NCBI RefSeq assembly: GCF_000002425.4
Contig: NC_037264.1
Coordinates: 11,547,941 to 11,611,940 of the forward strand
Reading direction: 5' to 3'
Origin: Physcomitrium patens
Taxonomy: Eukaryota; Streptophyta; Bryopsida; Funariales; Funariaceae
Length of the DNA stretch: 64,000 nt
Every line of letters begins with the position of its first letter. Within the stretch, counting starts at the first letter, position 1. Positions 48,686 through 62,673 of this stretch are shown here, piece after piece. A program made the position numbers and the translations under genes. Below the pieces are notes generated by a model, which had not been told where the DNA came from, did no database searches, and saw only the letters and a list, made by a program, of their open reading frames with translations.

Positions 48686-51426
48686 CTTCTACATGCGTTT
48701 TACTTACTCAATGCATATTTTATGTATAATATTTTGAGAAAAAAAATTCTTAATATGCCCTATTTCAATCTGAGTATCCATTCTTATATAGTTAGTCATA
48801 TTAATGGCTACTATGTTATGGATGTTTGCTTGAATTTGTTATATTTCTTCATATCGGAAAAAATAATGCATTTGCTTGTATTATAATATAAAGGGGTGAA
48901 TTTTCATTTGATATATATATATTCTCACTTACTTTCTTTCTATAAATCTCTTAATTGTCACACATAGGTTATATTTCTATGCATTGTATATTATCTAGGT
49001 GGTGGCTTCTCATACTTTCAATTTGCTTGGTAATAAGTTGAACTCAGCCTTAACTTTTACAGCTATAAAGAAGTGCTTTTCATTCCATACTTTGATATAG
49101 ATATGCATGCTTGAGTAATATAATTAAAAACTATGATATTAAAAGAAAACCTTGTGCCAATCAACAAAATAGTGAAATAGTACTGTAGGCTACAACTCAT
49201 CAATTCTTTGAAATTTTGAGATTGCTTAATATAATTTCTAAAAGAATTTTTTTGTATGATGTAGTAATTTGATTCCAAATTGTGGAGCCTCAATGATTTT
49301 GGTGAGATGGTAAAGTGAAGTAGTGAAGATTGAGTAGCCATCTGCTCAAATGTAAGGTTGAAAGCAATATAACCAATACTATAATAGGAGTTGGAGGTTT
49401 GATTGACCCAGTTCAAGCATCTTAATGATCCATTTAGTCATTAACACTGACATAATATTTTCTAGGTGAAAGATATTAATTCCTTCTTTTGGTCTTAGTT
49501 GACAACATTGCACCTACCTTACTTTTGACCACGATTGTTCCATGTTTCCCAAGTCTAAGTATGTCCCTAACATGGTCTTAATTTTCGATATACCATTCTT
49601 TGTCTCCCCCCTCTTTCTACAAAGATAGGAAGAAAAATGGAGATGACATCAAGATGATGTTCATCAATGTTCACCATTAATGCAAGTCGTGCACAGACAT
49701 GTACGCTTCTTCTTTATGCATGCTTCGAAGAACTTATTCACGTCCTAAGACTTCAAAGATAAGCCAAAGAAAGAACCAAACAATTTAGTGACAACATCAT
49801 GATCTCTTCATGTTATCCCCAAGTGATCAGTCCAAGGAGGTCGTAGAGTGCCATTGAGTGCCATTGACCAGCCACCAAATGATTGAGATGGGGAATGCTG
49901 AGCCTTGTTGGGTGTAGTACTGAACATGTTCTTACACCCCTCTTTGTTAATAGTTCAGTACCACACACACACACACACACCAACTCACCTCACTTGACAA
50001 CAAAGCTTTTCAACTCACCCCTGCTGAGGAGGAGGGGAACCACTTCCTTTGCTTCCTTACTTGGATTCCCACACTCAGCAGGCAGGGGGCATGAAAGAGA
50101 GTTGGTTCATGTCTGGGAGAGGGGATAAGAAAGCTTGATAAACATACACAAAACACATTACATTTGTGAGGAGGAGCAAGCAGCAGCAGGAGGAGTAGAA
50201 GGAAGCCAGCTATGGGGCTTCCAAGTGCACAATGGTGTGTGTATATATGTGTGTACAAATGGGTACCCTAAATCATGGGATGGATGGGTTAGAGCTATAA
50301 GTCCTCCCTTGATTGATTGATTGCCACAGCTCTACCCTCCCTCCTGGAGTTTATGTCTACAGGATGGATGGATGTGAATGAATACTTTCCTGGCAGCGTG
50401 GATGGATGAATAGTGAATAGAACTAATACTGCCTAATGTGTCCTTTTGAATTCCAACTGCAAGGTCCTGCCTTGGCTTGAGACTTTGTGTGCTGGAAAGA
50501 GCCTCTCTCTATGTCAGTTTCATTATAGGCTTGCTTGGTATAACTGCCTATGTTCCCCGAAATTAATGCTTAATCGTTTTACCGAATTGGGGCATAAATC
50601 CTCCCAGAATGAGGATTAGATTCGAGCATAATTGGCCATCCCCATTCAATTAGCATTCTTCAATCTCCTTCTTTAGAATAAACTGGAACTTAATAGCATC
50701 GACGATTGTGCCCTAAAAAGGCCTTGGCATGGGTCCGTTTTCCCTCCATCCAGCCCCACAGTGGTGGCGAGACTAATAATTGACATAATTCATCCAACTA
50801 TTCCTTTCTGTGTTTTTTTTTTTATTTTTTAATTTTTTTCATACGATGTTTCCATTTCGATGATATCAATGTAATGAGTGACGGTATTCATTCGATTTTA
50901 TTCATTCATCTATATTGAGGATGATGGATGACGGGCTCTCTCTAATGCTGGAGCTCTCCGTCCTGAACAGAGTCAGTCAAAAGCTGGGACCTTTGAAAAG
51001 CCCCTCTGTCGCCGACACTTTTCACGGTTTGAAAATTGTTTCTGTAAGAGCCTGGAGGGTTCCGTGATACCGACACGGATGGATGTTGTCCTGGGGCAAG
51101 GGTCGTGGTCACCAGCTGAATCATTCATCCGCCTGGCGTTCATAGGCTCCAAACCTTTGTTGTTAGCCAACATCTTTTCAACATTAAAAATTAAAAATTT
51201 GTAAAGTATTTATTTATTTATTTATTCTTTGACCATATGTTTGAGGAGCGAGATTATGGAAATTTTCCTCTTTCGGAAATTGAAAATTGCTGTGAGGCTA
51301 CTGGATCCTCAACCTAATCCAAGCTCAAATGGAAATCGATATCCCAACTCCTGGAACTTCGATTTGAACATAATCAAAAAAACATTCCTGCAATACAATT
51401 GAGTGTGTGTTTGTGTGTGTGTATTT

Positions 51427-51460
<34 letters not shown>

Positions 51461-51657
51461 TTTTTAGTTTGTTATCGAAATAAAAATAAAATATTTGTTA
51501 ATTGGACATAGTCAACTATTCCTGCCAAAAGAGACCCAACACTGAACATGCAGGGTGGTTGAACCTTTACACCAACTAATAAATATGAACCCAGTGCACC
51601 ACAGTTATGCACCCTCATAAAAAAGCACTATTTGTCTTCCCCTTTTCAATATATGTA

Positions 51658-51688
<31 letters not shown>

Positions 51689-53425
51689 TGTCACTTTACT
51701 TTTTTCTTTTCTGTCTTTCTCCAAGAGTATGTTGTTTGTTGTATCTTTCTGTCTTTCTCCTTGTAGAAATAGAGTTTGGTACCGTGAGTTTTTCTAGTTG
51801 AAAGTACTAAAATATGCATATTTTGTGATCATGAGGACAGAGGTGTGACCTGTCCAGAGGATGTCACACACACACACACTCCCATCAGCACCAAAAAAAA
51901 AGGTTGGGTATTTTTGAACTGCTAAAACTGGGTGAGAGCATCAGGATCTGCTGAAAGAATTTAATTCAAATATGGATGATAATCAGTACCCTATATTTCA
52001 TCCAACTATGATACAACCACAAAATTGTGCCAAGGAAAAACCCATTCTGTCCTCTTTTGGGAGATGGATGATTTATCTCTTCATCCTTTATTTGTCCTGT
52101 CGAATGGCTTTGAATGTAATCCCCACCGCTCTTTGCTTCACATGTTAAGACCATCAAACTGATAATTTTGGGTTTCTGATCCTGAGTAGGCTTTTGGGTA
52201 TGGTTTATTAAAAATACGAAACCTAATCCAGATTAAAAAAGAAGAAGAATCTTGTTGTCTTTTCCTTGCCTAATGAAGACCAAGATAAGAGAATCGGTGT
52301 TGATAGCACACTCTACAAGTCCACGGATATGAGGGCGCTACTCAAGAAAAATAATAAAATAATAAAATAAAATTCTACAAATTTAAATCAACAATCCAAA
52401 TATAGAATCGATGGTTTTCTTCCCTTTTTCTTTTTCCATAAACTTGGCGAAAGCGTGATCTTCTTCTCATCTCCTCGTCAAACAGAGAGGCGACGAAAGT
52501 GAACATTCACACGGATGAATGAAATTATGATAGCTCACAACACACAACGCCATCACCACACCCCCAGAAAAGACGTGGCGAGGTGAACTGAACTTGCTAT
52601 GGTCCCAAAAGGAACGACGAGTCTAAACATACATCCACGAACTCAACGTTCCATCCAAAAGTATCACTACATCTATCCATCAATCCACACCGATTCTTAA
52701 ACCAGTCAGTTGACGAGCCGCTTCGTTCACCCTTGGCAACAACGTGCCGAACGAGAACGAGAACGACGACGACGTGAAGAAGAACGAAGAACGAAGGGGG
52801 CAGAGGAAGGGAAGGGAAGAAGGTCCAGGGCCAGGAAGGGAGCGCCAAAGGTACGTGTGCTAGAAAAACAGCTGGAAGGGGAGGGCAAGGGGATCAAGGG
52901 CAAGGAATAGGAATCGAAGAAAGGGAAGCCAATGTGCTTCGTCAGTGAATGTGCCTGCCTCGAAGGAAGGGCTGCACACCAGAACAGATACACAAACACT
53001 CACAGAGAGAGCGCGAGTGAGAGAGCGAGAGAGAGCCCCTGCCCTCGTCTCGAACGCAGCAAAAGCAGCTTGGGGGGTTGATTGATTGTTTATGGGGGGA
53101 ATCATTATTATTATCTGGAATCATCCACACATACACATGCATCCTGGCCATAAGTTGGCAGACCAGCCACTTGGGGCCTTTTTCCCTTTTCCCAGCCAGC
53201 CTTTCTCCCCTTCCTTCCCTTCCCAGCCCAGGCCAGGGCAGACCAGGCTTGCTTGCTTCTGTCATATCATATCATATCTGTCTCGTTCTCCGTTCTCGAG
53301 TCTGCATCCCCTTCTGCCGTGCCCCAATCCTTGTCTTCTTCCTTTAGCTGCAAAAAGTAGTACATTCCTGCTTTTTGGGTTCTTTACCAACGGGAGGTGG
53401 GGAGGTGCTTGAAGTGGGAATTTGG

Positions 53426-53428
<3 letters not shown>
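46251..53428. other. Gene-poor AT-rich region with microsatellites
   Basis: 46.3-49.6 kb is very AT-rich; (AT)n lies at ~48656-48686. 49.6-50.9 kb has moderate GC with a (CA)n tract at ~49963-49980 and an 11-bp doublet GAGTGCCATTG at ~49845. A coding-like island lies at ~50.93-51.17 kb. Simple repeats include (TTTA)n at ~51422-51453, (AT)n at ~51657-51690 and (CA)n near 51866-51879. 52.4-53.4 kb is GC-richer and probably includes the promoter of the WD40 gene. No gene is called. Confidence 0.45.

Positions 53429-53461
<33 letters not shown>
53429..53461 (+). repeat. (GA)n tract in the WD40 gene leader region
   Basis: About 16 GA units, followed by a purine-rich stretch. GA/CT repeats are common in plant core promoters and 5' leaders, and this one lies 1.4 kb before the start codon. 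Confidence 0.9.
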
Positions 53462-53464
<3 letters not shown>

Positions 53465-54894
53465 GGAGGAGGGTGTTGAAGGGTGGAACCTCTGGTGGTC
53501 ATTGTGTGCTTTACGGTGAATCCAGATTATAGTGATCTGTGTTATTTTGAGGAGCTTCTGGGTCGCAGATCTGGGGTTGGAGATTTGGGGAGTGTTTAAG
53601 AGGGTTGGGATTTCGTGGGTTTGTTTGTTGCTGTAGGGGGTTTGACTGGGCTCGGTGCTCGCCGTGGCATCGTGTGGTGCGGTGTCGGTAATTGGGTTTG
53701 GAGAAGGAGAATGAGAAGCAGTGGAGGGACAAGAGTGTGGGTGGAGTGGTGGATTGCGATTAGGTGTAAAGACGGCGAGTGTTAGGATCGAGGCTTCTTT
53801 CTTGGTTATGGGCGGCAGTTTGGAAGGGTGGTTTTGGGTGTTTATGAAACGCGTGAGGAGAAGTGGCAGCAGCGGGCGCGGCGGCGACGACGAGATTTTG
53901 TAACGGAGTGAGAGGAGGTGACCTGTCGTTTCTATTTTAGAGATTACGATTTTGGATCCGGTTGCCATTTCAGTTATAAGTTGGGTTACGAGGAATGGTA
54001 TCCTGTGAGTTACCGGTTGAAATAGTGTCATGGTGTTGTAGGGCTTCTACGCTTGCGTCACATTCTTCGATGAGTCGATCGGTTTCATGTGGGTGTTTAG
54101 AAGAGAGTAATGTCCTCAGAAACCGGATTGAATTTCCCGGACGTGACTAAGATCTGGAATTCGTATGCAAGTTGGAAGGATTAGGAGGACGAGAGATTTT
54201 AAAGACTGTTACTATTTGTTTATTGGTATGTATTAGTGGCAAGGTACTACCTGATCGTAGTAGATTCGAACGAGGGCTACACGATGACGGCTTCAACTAT
54301 GACAGAGTGCATCGGAAAGTGGAGGCCATAGTTATGGATGCATTAAGGTGTTTCTCTACGCATGTATCTCCTCGAGTTTGTCGAACGACCATAGGTTGTC
54401 GACATTGGAGACAACAACTTTCTTTCCCATTGGCTTTTCAAATACTTTGTAACGGCTGCCGAGTGAATCCAGACTAAGTGCAAGCCACTGTGAGGAGCAT
54501 TGGGCATTGAATCTATGGGAGGTTGGCCGTCCCCTGAAGCAGAATCCTTCGTTAACCTGCCTTAGGGTCTGTGCGTCTGGGTGGGCTTCTTCTTGCTTCT
54601 CGAATCCACTGGCCAGTTGGGGGGATTGACGCCCTTATAAACTCATTAAAATCGTTTTGTGCTTTTAATGGGCTTAAATCGAAGATGTGGGAAAACCGGG
54701 AATGGAGATTTTGCCCGATCAATCGAAGTTAGCGCTGTCTTCATGCTCCAATCGTCAATTGCTGTAGGCTTGCTAAACTGTCAAGTTGGGGTGGCGCGAA
54801 AGCTGGGCGCTCCATCGTTGACATGTGAATGTATAGCTGCATTTTCCTCAATATGAAGTTTTTGTTGACATTTTATCAAGTCCTGTGAAGAAGT
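53462..54894 (+). other. Long leader or promoter region of the WD40 gene
   Basis: 1.4 kb of moderate GC without a recognisable gene. It holds many upstream ATGs and open frames, the longest about 101 codons at 54172-54477. If this is the mRNA leader, these would act as upstream ORFs. A leader intron is possible, but I could not fix its ends. Confidence 0.4.
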
Positions 54895-57800
54895 ATGGGA
54901 GAGGATTTTGTGTCGGACGATGAGTTTCACGAAACTTTCGAAGACATCACTTCCTCGTCAAGCTCTGACAGTGCGGACGAAGGAAATGGTCGATGCGTAA
55001 GAATGCGTGCTGCTGGAGTCGCTCCTGCTGTTGGCATTGATCGTCCCTCTATCTGGACGTCTTCCGCTTTCAAATCCAAATTCTCTGTTTGGAAGGATGT
55101 CCCTGGTACTATCAATGAACGCAGGGAGCGGTTCTTCAAGCAGATGGGTTTAAAGGGCTTCAGAGACGACTCTACAGATGCGCATGATGCTACTCTTGTG
55201 GGGGGATTCGATTCAAGCGAGGTGGGGTTAAAAACCTCCCGCACATTGCGTGAAAAAGTCGCCACAGGAATCCGTGCTGATGAATACGTAAGCCCTCAAC
55301 CGTGTCTTCTTTAGCATGTCATTGGGGGCAACTACATTACTGTTCAAAGAGTTTCTTAATCCCAAATTCTGTCAGTTTGCAATAGAAAGTGCCCAGGGAG
55401 GACGTTTTTGCGTATTCGCTACTGGTGAAGGCTCTAATCCATTTTACAGGTTCTGGGTTTTCGGTTACGTGATCCTTGGATTCTGAAGCTTCGCTCGACA
55501 AATGGGTTCACGGTCGGAATTACTGTGACTCGAGTGAAGCACTGATTTGAATTTAGGTTCATTAAATGCTGTTATGTTCCTTGATGTGTCTTCTTCTTCC
55601 TGTTCTTCTTTGTTTATTTGTTTGTTTGTATATGTTTCTTTTTAAGTTTGAAGTAAACCGTATGTCTGGGCAATGAACGCAGGTGAAGCTAATTTGTGAA
55701 AAGTGTGGGAGTAAGCGGAAGGGCGTATTGACACAAGGCAATGCACATTTGGAGAGTTTTCGACCCGAGGATTCAGGAATACATGCAGAACGAGCTTTAA
55801 GCTCATTGTCTACGGAGAATGGTTTCAAAACTGATTCGGGCATTGGTCACAAAGGCCCACAAGCTAATCATGAAAAAAAAGTTGCAGACACATATAGTAT
55901 TGCACGGGAAGGAGATAGTGAACCAGACTCCAACCCTTCAGGTCCCAGGTTCTCCATATCTCCAGGTCAGAAAACATGTGATTGCGCCGATTCTGTAACT
56001 ATTGATGGAATCCACCATTTGGATGAAAATCGTGGAAACGGATCCGAGTTTATTTCTAAACTAGGCAACATTCATGAAACACTCAACAGCAACAGTTCTT
56101 CACCGTTAGAAAGTGCGCCTCGTGTAGAATCGATTTTCCAACATGTAGCGTCCAGTTCCCAAGACAAACTTTTTCAGTTCCTCGATACGGATGGTGAATA
56201 CGAGATTGGCAGCCCCGATAGCCAAAATCCAGTTGAGAATTTAATGGAGGAGCGTTTCAAAATTCGGGACTTGGATAGCGGAAAGCAATTTCTAATGAAA
56301 AAGTTCAATAGAGATGGGTCATTGAATATGCTTCGAGAGATTGGCACTGGCAAGGACTTGACGTTTGCTGAGTTCGAGAAGGCTCTGGGCCTGATATCCC
56401 CAGTCACACAAGAGATGAAAAGGCGCCAACGAGTTTCTGATGGTCAGATCAGGTCAAAGAATCCTGAATCAAAGACAGACAACAAAGCTCCAGCTGTCAC
56501 GAAAAGGAAGAGCTGGTTGAGAAAGCTGAAGGGTTCGATGAAGAGAAATTCGAAGGGCGGACTGGTCAAATCTACAAGTGCACGAAGTGTTGCAGTTTCT
56601 GATAGTGTTGATGACACAGATGCATCTTCAGTGGCAGGCAGTCTTTCCGGCGATGCATCACCAAAACGGGACAGCTCGTTTGCAGGTCTGGATAGGGGCG
56701 AGTTCACTAAACGTGGCTCACTCTCTGGGCTGCCTGTAGATGACATCGACGACTCTATTCGGAGAAAACCGCTGAAGGTGAAAGTAAGACTGCGTCAGAA
56801 AAGTTCGAGAGACCTTTCTGATCTTCATTTGACCCAAGAGATTCTAGCCCATCAAGGTGCAATATGGACGATGAAATTTAGTCCTGACGGGCGCTATCTT
56901 GCCAGCGCAGGCCAAGATCGGGTTATCCATGTATGGGAAGTTGTTGATAGTCCAATGATGGCCGAGTCAGGTAAGCCTCCTGTAAACATCTTACTCCAGA
57001 GGCCATGGTGTCATATACAGCACGGGATTTTCTATTCGCAAACTACACAAAATAGCAAAATCATCACAGAGGCGGAAGATATCTGCATTCTATCAAATTG
57101 AGGACGTTTTGCTGAAAGTATGCTTAGTTACAGAACGGTCAAATTGAGAAAGATGACCCTTTTAAGATGCTTATCAATCTGAAATGATTGGTTTCAGATC
57201 TTTGGGGCGGCTTTGGAAAGAGTGACAGAGAGCTTGGGCGGATGGAAGATAGCCTCAAAAGCGCCAAGGCAGGGCAAGATAGAAATACGACCAAAAACGA
57301 CAATGAAGGAAGCACTAAGTGTGGAAAAGGGACTTCTCGAAAACAGAAATCTACCAATCTTAGCAAGGGCCCAGTTCCTAAGCTCTTCTGGCTCTCTGAG
57401 AAACCCATGTGCTCTTTCAAGGGTCACACAGAGGATATACTAGACTTGTCATGGTCTCAAAGTCAGGTATGCTGTTGTGTTCACAACCGAATCTCCTCAC
57501 TTCCTCACTTCTGTTTGCCCGCACGAATGAACTGATTTACATGGCATACTTTCCTTCCTACTGTGGTCTATTCTTTCCATCTACGCCCTATGTGGCCATA
57601 TTGTAAAATACAAACGATGTCAAATGACCAGATCTTAACAGCTGTTGTGTGGCCTGCATGTCAGTTTCTATTGTCTTCATCAATGGACAAAACAGTACGT
57701 CTGTGGCATATTTCATACGACGAATGTTTACGGATTTTTCCTCACAATGACTACGGTAAAGTAGAATGTATTATGTATTGTTATCTTGTGGATAACCATT

Positions 57801-60124
57801 TTCGTGTATGCATCCTTAAAACTGTTTTCTTCATCTGATGACGGAAGGAACTGCTGAACATATTTGATATATCTGTTATTATACTGGTTTGTTGCTGATG
57901 AATTGATCCAAGGTTGAATATGTTGATGAACAATCTCAACAAGCAGTTTTTTTGTATTTTATGAATTTGTACTTTTGCTGGTATTCAGATTATGGATTGA
58001 ATGGGTGCAGGATATTATCTCTCTTTTATTGAACGTTATTGACGACATGGAATGGTTGTGTATTGGTTGGCAGTTACTTGTGCGCAATTTAATCCTCTTG
58101 ATGATCGCTACTTTCTTAGCGGGTCGCTTGATGACAAAGTGCGGATTTGGAGCATTCCCGATCATCATGTAGTTGACTGGAGTGATCTTCAAGAAATGGT
58201 CACAGCTGTATGTTACACTGCAGATGGCAAGGTATTTTATTTCTTCTCTTTTTTGTGCGTAAATCCTTTTTTGCTTCTGTGTTGGCTACACGCTGCGGTA
58301 CTGAGGGGTTATTGGATCGTAATGGTGTTTGGGTTTCAGAGAGCGATTGTTGGTTCTTACAAAGGGACCTGCCGTTTCTACAACGCCACAGGTGGGAGCG
58401 TTTTTTAAAACTACATGTGTTGAGTTGTTATAGGAACATTGTGTGATGATACCATTTAAAACTTGCTCTCTGAATTGTAGGTAATTGCTGAAGGGTTGCT
58501 AGAAGTTTAATTGGTAATGTTGGGTTTATGCACAGATTTTAGCATTTTAAAGTAACCTTGTCATTTTGCTTCCTCTAATTCAATGCATATAATCAATATG
58601 TTGCAGGGAATAAGTTGCAGTTGGAAGCTCATATAGATGTACGCGAAGAAAGTAAAAAGGCACGGGGCAAGAAGATCACTGGGCTACATGTATGTAACAC
58701 TTACTCAATCTAATTAGATGATTGTGTGTTCTGTGAGCTGTCAATAGGGAATATCTACGATTTGTGAGTTCAGTGAATTGAAGTTTACTATTCAAATCTT
58801 GTTGAAGTGCTAGCTTGAACGAACGAGCAATTCAATCTCAATTTACTGTTCAATTTGGTTATGTTCATGTGGATAGTGCAATGGTATTGCTTTACAAGTT
58901 CGATACATAAAATTCTTCAGATTCTGATCTTAATCCATTTCCATGTAGGATACTGACATTGACATCTCTTCGCATGCAGTGTATGCCTGGGGATCCTAAA
59001 AAAGTTCTTGTGACTTCAAATGACTCTCGCGTCCGTGTGTATGATGGCTTGAATTTGGTTGCTAAGTACAAAGGTACGTTGTATCTCATGCGATTTTTGT
59101 CTGACGTATTTTTTGGAACCGGCACTTCCTCTTGTACAATCCTCACTACCTTGACTGCTGTCTTTCTACTGGTGAACTGTTTTCCCTTAGAGAACTTCCA
59201 TAATTGGACTGGCAGTAATTTTGTTTATGCTGATTTTACTGTGCAATTTTGAATTGCCTTCTGTGCTGATTCATTCTCGCCTGTACTTTCTCCATTTCAG
59301 GCTTGCGTAATGTGAAAAGTCAAATCTCATCATCCTTTTCACCATCTGGAGATTTCATCGTCAGTGCGAGCGAGGACTCACGGGTTCTTGTATGGAGTTC
59401 TTTTAACAAAGACACTTCAAACAAAACATCTCTCTATCGAAGGGACAAGCAACTATCGTGTGAGGAGTTCACAGCACGCCATGTATCAGTAGCAATTACT
59501 TGGCCAGATTCTTCAGCTCGCTCAGCGTCTGAACCTCTCGGTCGATCAGATAGGTTTGGCAGTGTACAGGTTGCAAGTGAGTCCGAATCGTCTCCGCCAA
59601 AGGAAGAGTCTTCGATGGTTGCAGTGAAGTGCACAGAGGATAACTCGAAATGTCCATCGTACTGTTTAGGACGATCCCCTCTGGGAATTTTTGGATCTGG
59701 AAGAAAAAATAGTGTCGCCGTGGCTGACGAACTCACCTCTACAAAGCAGGTTGAGTGTGAAAATCTCGGAAAGCACGGTCATCAGCTTGATGCATCCCCA
59801 GTAGATATTAGCGCTAAGGTGCCAGTACAATCACTTTCATTAGAAAACTCTCCTCCTCACCTGCAGCGGCGTCCAAGCTTCTTTCCCGAGGGCGGACTCA
59901 GAGGAACTGCCACTTGGCCTGAAGAAAAGCTTGATTCCTTACGAATGACTAGGCCCAACATGACGCAGGCAGCCTCCATCACTAGCAACATAAGTACAGC
60001 CGAGGCCACCCCAACTCGGGACTTGGCTCCTGTTTCCGCTGCTTGGGGGCTAGTCATCGTTACAGCAGGTTTGGGAGGTGAAATAACAGCATTTCAAAAT
60101 TATGGCTTTCCTGTCCGACTTTGA
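54895..60124 (+). CDS. WD40-repeat protein of the WDR44-like plant family, 9 exons
   Basis: Exons 54895-55287, 55683-56970, 57198-57466, 57665-57755, 58074-58231, 58340-58391, 58607-58689, 58980-59073 and 59301-60124 join in phase to 1083 residues. The first ~515 residues are acidic, Ser-rich and probably disordered, with a basic segment ([17 protein letters not shown]). Six or seven WD blades follow: [20 protein letters not shown] (~520), [13 protein letters not shown] (~634), [20 protein letters not shown] (~680), [14 protein letters not shown] (~735), [15 protein letters not shown] (~787), [20 protein letters not shown] (~825), and a last half-blade near 1055 ([12 protein letters not shown]). 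A ~200-residue Ser-rich insert separates the last two. Arabidopsis At5g24320/At3g15470-type proteins have this layout; animal WDR44 binds Rab11. A membrane-traffic or scaffold role is inferred only from that relation. Confidence 0.9.
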
Positions 60125-62131
60125 ATGAAATTGCGCTTGATTCAGCGCTGGAACCCATTTACTTTTGGCACAATCTTGATGATGAATTAGCTCTACATGA
60201 TATTTGGTTTCTGTTCTACTAAATCGTGTTTATTTTCCTGAAGTTCTTCGCCTACCACTGAGGTTGATGTTCCATTTTGTCCATGGATCTAATGCTAATG
60301 CTGTTGGTGACGATTGTGACAAATTGTCACCCCAAGTCATGGAGAGGATGGGAGGTAGACGTTGTGACCAGATGTTCGGAATGGCCACCGAGGTTGGTTT
60401 CACTTTAAACGCCGCTCTACATGCTGCATGCCTAAAAACCTCACCTTTTTTGCTGCCAGAGATGGGAGTAGAGTGAACGAGAGACGCTGAGGAATACTAA
60501 CCTCCTCATTGTTGCTGGAAAACTCATATATTTTTTCACTTCAATCCCATGTTTCAGTGTAAGAAAAATGCCCACTAACAAGCACAAACCAAAATGGCAG
60601 TGACAATGTGCAGCTCCATGGCCCTTGGTGGAGCTCATGAAGGTTGCCTTCAACAAGAGCTTTACAATATGCTTTCAGATTTTGAACTAAATATTTGCAG
60701 GAATCATCTTACTCAAAAAAATCACAGATTATTTTTAATGTAAAAATAGATTGTTTCTCTACCTTCATGTATTCATATTGTGTGTTTGCACGATAAGATA
60801 GAAGAATACAGTTCAAATTGCATAAAAACAGATTCAAGCATGTTGAAGTTGACACTTTTTGATATTTTTACTCATCAACCTCTTCAGTGACAACTTTTCT
60901 TGTTCATTTCTAAGAACAAACCCAAAATCAAGACACTTAAAAATAAAATGGATCAATAAATATAGAAAGATAAAAACAGGTCTTAAACCTAAAAAACATA
61001 ATTTTAGAAGTCATCCAAGTTTTTGTAATAGTAAATATGATTTGGGATACATGTGCACAGTTTCTTGAAAATTTTAAGGTGTTTTGATGTGAAAATAACC
61101 ACAAAGTTTGAAAATCTTATAGTGTTATTTACTTATTTGTAAACAAATATGTCAATTAGCAGTGTAATTTTTATTTGTGAAGTGCCTAATATCTCTTTTT
61201 AGCACATCAGAGAAATCCAGTGATAACCTTTGAGTTTTGGGTTGGTCTTTTTTAATAAAACATCAAAAAGACAAAGGAATGAAAGAAAATACACAAAAAA
61301 TCATCTAAATAATTAAAAGAAAAAATCAATATTTTGAAGAATGATTTAACCAAATTCAGACAAAAAAATATATCAATTTGATATAGGGTTTTTTATGTTG
61401 ATTATTTTTTAACTATAAATTTTAGATTAAAAAAAGATATGTATTGTTGAATTCCTCCCTTTTAAACTCAAATTTATCAAAAATTACATAAAAAGTATAT
61501 AAGTTAAGCTTAGAATAAAAATTGTTGTGATTTTTTATAGTAAGATGTTATACAGATTTCAAGTTGCTAGAATGAAACACCATCAGTTAAACTACATGAT
61601 AAGCCATTACATCAAACCAACTAATAGTATTACTTTGAGAAATGAACCGTAATTTTGACAAATTACAGAATATTCAAATTTTAAGTGAAAATTAATTATT
61701 GACTTAGTTATCTCAAAACATAAAATACGCATGAAAATTTATTAATTTATTTAATTATGTATCAAATCTTCACTCATTCATGTTAGAAAGAAGAAAAGAT
61801 GTGGTGCCACAGCAGGTTACTTTATTCTTCACTAGGTTAAGTATAGTAAGCGATGGTTCATCCAAAAATAAACGAGCGACATTCATCCTCTATATTCATC
61901 AACGACATTTATCAACGATATCTATCTCTATATTCATCCGCAACCGCCCGGCGGCAGCGGCCGTTGGCGTTAGCGGCACCAGCGTCAGAGTCCGGCATTA
62001 CCGCCTAATCCTTCCTGCACTGGCTTGCTTGCAACACAATTGCTGCTGCTGGATTGGCGTCGTCTCTCAATCTCCTCGAGCTTCGAACGCAGTCGCTCTG
62101 ACTACCTTCAATTGTTGCAACAGCTCCGCAA
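60125..62131. other. WD40 gene 3' flank, spacer and SKL2 leader exon
   Basis: 60.1-60.7 kb is 3' flank and 60.7-61.8 kb is AT-rich spacer. From ~61.8 kb GC rises. A 161-codon frame (61780-62265) crosses a strong donor (GCAA|GTAAGT at 62131/62132), so I read it as a chance frame in the 5' UTR of the next gene rather than a protein. Confidence 0.45.
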
Positions 62132-62668
62132 GTAAGTCTACTCACTTCGCTTCTGGTTCTCAACTGAATTTTCGCGGCGACATGCCCTTGCTTGTTAGAA
62201 TTTTGAGACAGGAATTTTCATCTCAATTGAGCCAGAGGTTGTTTGTGGTCGATGAGAGCATATAAATTGTTACAAATAATGGAGGCGCTTCCCTGTATGT
62301 CGCATTCTCTTTTCCTCCTTGTTAAGTGCGTAATTCGGAATCTCTGAAGTAGTTTACGCGGAGGAGAAAAATCGAGAGAGAATATGAGCACGTTACTTCA
62401 TGTTTTGTTGTTATGTTCAATAAAATCTTGTGTAGCACGTTTGAAGCTTGGTAGGATCTCATAGCTGGTGGTCTTACCCGCAATGCATTCTGCTTGGCAC
62501 TTTGTTGTTCTTTGTGTAATCCGTCTTGGCTGGTGATGACAACAGTCTCTTTCCTCGAGGATTTTGTTAGTTTGGGTCCGTTGGCTTGAATGTTGCAGGA
62601 TTAATATTTCTTCCTGTTTCGTTTAGGTGCAAGGTTACATTCTTCTGACTTTTGAGCATATTAAGCAG
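62132..62668 (+). other. 5' UTR intron of the SKL2-like gene
   Basis: A GTAAGT donor at 62132 and a TTAAGCAG acceptor ending at 62668 leave only GCACC before the start codon at 62674. Introns just before the ATG are frequent in plants and often raise expression. The call is by splice signals only. Confidence 0.5.
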
Positions 62669-62673
62669 GCACC

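Noticed and set aside
49063-49416. 117-codon minus-strand frame
   Set aside because: It lies in AT-rich spacer, is rich in Ile, Ser, Asn and Tyr as expected by chance, and I could not match it to any gene or element.
50460-50530. Possible microRNA precursor near CTCTCTCTATGTCAG
   Set aside because: No match to conserved plant miRNAs (miR156, 160, 166, 319, 390 checked by eye) and no convincing foldback.
9590-51690. Regular short repeats as possible CRISPR arrays
   Set aside because: The repeats are plain (AT)n, (CA)n, (GA)n and (TTTA)n microsatellites without unique spacers, in a plant-like genome.
55562-55843. 93-codon minus-strand frame and other minus frames within 55-60 kb
   Set aside because: They lie antisense to the in-phase WD40 exons and match no family.
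61780-62265. 161-codon frame before the SKL2-like gene
   Set aside because: It runs through a strong splice donor at 62132 and has no recognisable domain, so it is most likely a chance frame in a leader exon.
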